Assembly (NCBI GenBank): GCA_003427395.1 | Contig: BFEA01000088.1 | Location: 3,415,213-3,457,662 of the forward strand | Source of the DNA: Chara braunii | Taxonomy: Eukaryota; Streptophyta; Charophyceae; Charales; Characeae | Direction of reading: 5' to 3' | Length of the DNA stretch: 42,450 nucleotides | Part shown: piece by piece, positions 38,694-42,450 of the stretch | Layout: the number at the start of each line of letters is the position of its first letter | How positions within the stretch are numbered: the stretch's first letter is position 1 | The notes under the pieces: model-generated | Seen by the model: the letters and a program-made list of their open reading frames with translations, nothing else | Databases searched by the model: none | What the model was told of the DNA's origin: nothing | Translations under genes and position numbers: made by a program

Positions 38694-39506
38694 TTAGAAG
38701 TCCCAGTCCTCTATCTCTTCGTTTTCGTTTTCATCACTGAAGTCGTCCTCCTCGTCGTATACCAACTCCCTTACTGCATCTAGAAATGTCTCCCCTATTG
38801 CCACATTCATGTAGACTATCCCCCAATGCACAGCGCTAGGGACAAAGATATTGTCTATGCTAAGGCAGTTTAGTATCTCGGCCAGCTTCTCCGCCCAATT
38901 CCCCTCGAACGGCCCCATCTCTATTGATAACCGAAAAAAATCTTGCCTAGCGCATTGGTATAGCCCGAGGTTCGTCATGGACTGACATATTCGCACTAGC
39001 CTGCTCCGAGTTCCGAAAACCGCATCCACTAGGAAGGGGGGCAGCACACATTGCATGGTTCTTACGGGTCGCCTCATGCTTCCTCTATCCCCAAGTTCCA
39101 CCCGTACGTCTACCTTTTCCATTTCCATTTCCCTCTGTTGACATGCAGCCCACACAACCTCTGCTTCTGCCTTCCTAAACAACTTGTTCGGTGTATTCCC
39201 GAGTGCCAACTCTATGATCATAGCTTTCTCCCCATCTTGCGACAAGTAGACCCACCCCCGCGCTTCCACTATCCCTCGGAATTCCAAATCCATTAAACTT
39301 GGCGACAACCTCGTCAAGCTGACATTAGTCCATACTGTTTCTATCCAAAGAAAAACATCCTCTCCTTCCAGCATTACCGTTTGATATGCCGGTTCATGGT
39401 CCGTCCACGTTCCATTTTTCGGGAGGACGACCGATACTCCTTCCTTTACATCTACTGGCATTTCCGGGCCGCTAATATAAATCGGGGAAGGCAACCATCG
39501 CGCCAT
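38694..39506 (-). CDS. Pre-gag ORF 1 of element B, intact
   Basis: A complete 270-codon frame, ATG 39506 (MARWLPSPIYIS) to TAA 38694; the best reference copy of the family. Order: VKEGVSVVLPKNGTWTD, LEGEDVFLWIETVWTNVSL, VEARGWVYLSQDGEKAMIIE, LALGNTPNKLFRKAEAEVVW, MQCVLPPFLVDAVFGTRSRL, FRLSIEMGPFEGNWAEKLAE, AVHWGIVYMNVAIGETFLDA and a strongly acidic C-terminus. No signal peptide, transmembrane span, zinc finger or known enzyme motif. Four-fold duplication with shared start, LPPFL and MGPF blocks indicates a real, selected protein family. Function unknown. It is the first gene of element B in the sense direction. Confidence 0.8.
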   Translation of the reverse strand: MARWLPSPIYISGPEMPVDVKEGVSVVLPKNGTWTDHEPAYQTVMLEGEDVFLWIETVWTNVSLTRLSPSLMDLEFRGIVEARGWVYLSQDGEKAMIIELALGNTPNKLFRKAEAEVVWAACQQREMEMEKVDVRVELGDRGSMRRPVRTMQCVLPPFLVDAVFGTRSRLVRICQSMTNLGLYQCARQDFFRLSIEMGPFEGNWAEKLAEILNCLSIDNIFVPSAVHWGIVYMNVAIGETFLDAVRELVYDEEDDFSDENENEEIEDWDF

Positions 39507-40927
39507 CTTGTTTTCAGCACCCGACCCCTGTTTTCATAAAAAGAGCATCAACCGGTCCTTTTGGTCAGGTCAACCCTTGCCCTAGATGAGAATTATTTCA
39601 GACTCCTCGTCAAGGTCATCCTATTTTACCTGCCCATTCCTAAGTACCTTCTTCCCATAATTCCCTCGGTCGACCATCTATTTGCCCACATTCTTTCTCT
39701 TGGTTCCATTCCAACTGACCTCTATCCTTCTTCCTTCCGATCATCTCTCACTCGTGCGGACTCAGATGGGGGGGGGGGATAAACTTAGAAATATGTCCCG
39801 TCCAACAGTCCGAACTCAATCAATTTTTACAGAGGGGGAACACATAAAAAAAATCAGGCAACCTCACAAACGGGCCGGTCATCTCCTCACCGGCCATCCC
39901 AATATGGTCTCTCCGCTGGTACTATCGGTAGAGTTTTATCCCATACCTCAAGCGCAGCTCAACCGCCGCGAGCGCGGTACCCAGGTCTCGGCAAGGCATT
40001 CGCCCTTCCCTCCTTACCCAGAACACCCCATCCCGTCTTGCCGCTTTGCACATCCATACCGACACCGAGGGTTACCTCGAGTGTCTAAATACAGGGACAA
40101 AGTCAGTCGTCCGGGCATTCACTTCCTTCGGTCCGACAAGAATCACCCTCTCCCAAAACCATGCTACTAGAAGCTACTAATCGCCTCCGAGGCTCCGTCT
40201 TTGTCCGCATGCAGTGGTACTCCCTCCGCCAGCCAACAGGCTAAGCCTCGCCTGAGGAGATTTCACACCCCGTCCGGCAGATCATCGAGCCGAAGCCCGT
40301 CACCGCTCGAACGAGAATGCTACTAATCAACCGACATGACAAACTCTCGTTCGACAGCTCGGTGGTCTGACCTCCATATACGAACACACGGCAGTCTACA
40401 AAAGAGAACGACGTTTGGCAACCCGCACTAGCCGGTGCACACCAATCCTTTCCTTCCAAAAAGCAGGACGCTCGAATCCCATCATGCAAACACAAGTCCC
40501 AAGCGGGACACATATAGTACAAGTGCCATTCCCTTGGTGCACCTAGCGCTTCCTACCCATAACTCACAAATTTTCTCTCGGGACAATGAGTGTCACTCCC
40601 CCTACTTTCATACATAGTGGTTGGTTCCTTCTCGTGAGAATCTTCAAGGGTGAGTTAGTTTTCCTTGGAGTCTAGCAACTCCCTTCATTTCCCTTCTCTT
40701 CACTTGTCTGTCCTTTCATAGGGTAGGATTGTTCTTTCTTGATGACCCGTTGTGTTCATATTGGTTCCTTCAATCATTAAAAAGGTGCAACATGCATGAG
40801 CCCGCTGGGCTCAAAGAAGAAGGGGAAAGCACCCATTCGGTCGGATCACTCCGCCGCGGGATTTTCATTGGAACCTGGCCTAAGCCAAACACCAACCGCC
40901 TGCCAGGTAACCGGAGCCCTTCTTTCA
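39507..40927. other. Unassigned region upstream of element B
   Basis: No gene recognised and no tRNA-complementary primer site found. It contains a 12-base G run (39769-39778 area) and a run of A (39847). It should include the 5' leader and possibly LTR of element B if these survive. Confidence 0.4.
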
Positions 40928-42450
40928 TATGAAGAGAATGTGAAAACTAGACTAATGGAAAGCACATGCACAATGAGTAGAGATCAACAAGGTAAAGATC
41001 CCGGACATGAACTTGACAATGAGATACTAGACTAGTGGAAGCACATGCACAAAGGAGAATAGTTTAACAAAGTAAAAAGATCCGGAACATGAACTTGACA
41101 ATGAGAGACTAGACTAATCGAAAACACATGCACAATGAATAGAGATCAACAAGGTAAAAATCCGGAACATGAACTTGACAATTAGAGACTAGACTAGTGG
41201 AAGCATATGCACAAAGGAGAAGAGTTCAACAAAGTAAAAGATCCGGAACATGAACTTGACAATGAAGACTAGACTAGTGGAAAGCACATGCATAAAGGAG
41301 AAGAGTTCAACAAAGTAAAAGATCCGGAGCATGAACTTGACAATGGGAGACTAGACTAATGAAAAGCACATGCACAATGAGTAGACATCAACAAGGTAAA
41401 GATCTGGAACATGAACTTGACAATGAGAGACTAGACTAGTGGAAACACATGCACAAAGGAGAAGAGTTCAACAAAGTAAAAGATCCGGAACATGAACTTG
41501 ACAATGAAGACTGGACTAGTGGAAGCACATGCACAAAGGAGATGAGATGAACAAGGTAAAGATTCGGAACATGAACTTGACAATGGGGGACTAAACTAGT
41601 GGAAAGCACATGCACAATGAGTAGAGATTAACAAGGTAAAGATCAGGAACATGAACTTGGCAATGGGAGACTAGACTAATGGAAAACACATGCACAATGA
41701 ATAGAGATCAACAAGGTAAAGATCCGGAACATGAACTTGACAACGAAGACTAGACTAGTGGAAGCACATGCACATAAGAGATCAACAAGGTAAATATCTT
41801 GAACATGAACTTGACAATGGGAGACTAAACTAATGGAAAGCACATGCACAATGAGTAGAGATTAACAAGGTAAAGATCCGGAACATGAACTTAACAATGA
41901 GAGACTAGACTAATGGAAAGCACATGCACAAAGGAGAAGAGTTGATCAAAGTTAAAGATCCGGAATATGAACTTGACAATGAAGGATTAGACTAGTGGAA
42001 AGAACATGCATAAAGGAGAAGAGTTCAACAAAGTAAAATATCCGGAACATGAACTTGACAATGAAGGACTAGACTAGTGGAAGCACATGCTCAAAGGAGA
42101 AGAGTTCAACAAAGTAAAAGATCCAGAACATGAACTTGACAATGAATACTAGACTAATGGAAAACACATGCACAATGAATAGAGATCAACAAGGTAAAGA
42201 TCCAGAACATGAACTTGCAATAAAGACTAGACTAGTGGAAAGCACATGCACAATGAGTAGACATCAACAAGGTAAAGGTCCGGAACATGAACTTGATAAT
42301 TAGAGACTAAACTAATGGAAAGCACATGCATAATGAGTAAAGATTAACAAGGTAAAGATCCGGAACATGAACTTGACAATGGGAGACTAGACTTATGGAA
42401 AACACATGCACAATGAATAGAGATGAACAAGGTAAAGATCCGGAACATGA
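40928..42450. repeat. 81-bp satellite array, long copy, running off the window
   Basis: About 19 units, period mostly 79-82 bp (one 73-bp unit near 41731-41804), with ATGAACTTGACAAT at 41007, 41089, 41169, 41250, 41331, 41411 and so on. The two unit types (AATGAGTAGAGATCAACAAG and AAAGGAGAAGAGTTCAACAA) alternate irregularly. It starts at AATGTGAAAACTAGAC, as does the copy at 24553. Confidence 0.97.

Larger units (their letters stand above)
27864..39506 (-). mobile_element. Element B: near-complete Ty3/gypsy retrotransposon with pre-gag cassette
   Basis: Sense order: four related pre-gag ORFs, gag, protease, RT, RNase H, integrase, acidic 3' ORF. About 11.6 kb without LTRs, long for the family. 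I could not place the LTRs or a primer-binding site in 39507-40927 or below 27864. G+C-rich compared with element A. Stops and frameshifts in most genes. Confidence 0.85.

Noticed and set aside
24553-42450. CRISPR array (81-bp repeats with similar spacing)
   Set aside because: Units are contiguous and similar over the whole period with no unique spacers, and no cas genes exist; it is satellite DNA in a eukaryotic context.
40928-42450. The satellite array as the actual LTR of element B
   Set aside because: Considered because copies flank B, but no TG/CA ends pair and no primer-binding site adjoins the array; kept only as a hypothesis.

Overview
This window looks like a repeat-rich, intergenic stretch of a eukaryotic nuclear genome. 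I see no convincing host gene, no rRNA or tRNA gene, no CRISPR array and no bacterial operon. It is built from decayed Ty3/gypsy LTR retrotransposons, a small non-autonomous DNA transposon, microsatellites and several unrelated tandem arrays, with two assembly gaps (24404-24408 and 26998). A chromodomain retrotransposon and a primer-binding site resembling the complement of plant tRNA-Asp point to the green lineage. A charophyte alga such as Chara, or an early land plant, is my best guess; this rests on general impression, not a search.

Layout. 1-1294 is AT-rich DNA with a 288-bp MITE-like element. 1295-2860 (+) is a broken gag of element D, joined directly to the truncated reverse transcriptase of element A. 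Element A runs on the minus strand: pre-gag ORFs (8648-6213), gag (6150-5110), protease region and a 3'-truncated RT (to about 2861). A primer-binding site lies at 8954-8971 and a putative 5' LTR starts at 8976. More pre-gag-type ORFs lie at 9584-11106. 11107-15050 is largely unassigned. 15148-19312 (+) is a decayed chromovirus (element C) followed by a well-defined 3' LTR (19324-20611). 20612-27860 holds a second LTR-like start, microsatellites and tandem arrays. Element B (minus strand, 39506-27864) is the most complete: four related pre-gag ORFs, gag, protease, RT, RNase H, integrase and an extra acidic ORF after integrase. The right end (40928-42450) is an 81-bp satellite array that also occurs, shorter, at 24553-24938.

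The most interesting signal is shared by A and B. They belong to one Ty3/gypsy lineage: both have a KYKP motif just before RT, an IDxNP catalytic box and a DHDxILGxPF/W protease tail. In each, the stretch before gag carries a tandem array of small paralogous protein genes, all in the sense direction, that match no family I recognise. In B they are about 260-280-residue proteins in four copies. In A they are shorter, more numerous and tightly packed, with several stop-to-start distances of 2-4 nt or short overlaps, as if translated by reinitiation from one mRNA. All copies now carry stops or frameshifts, so this is a fossil view of an accessory-gene cassette.
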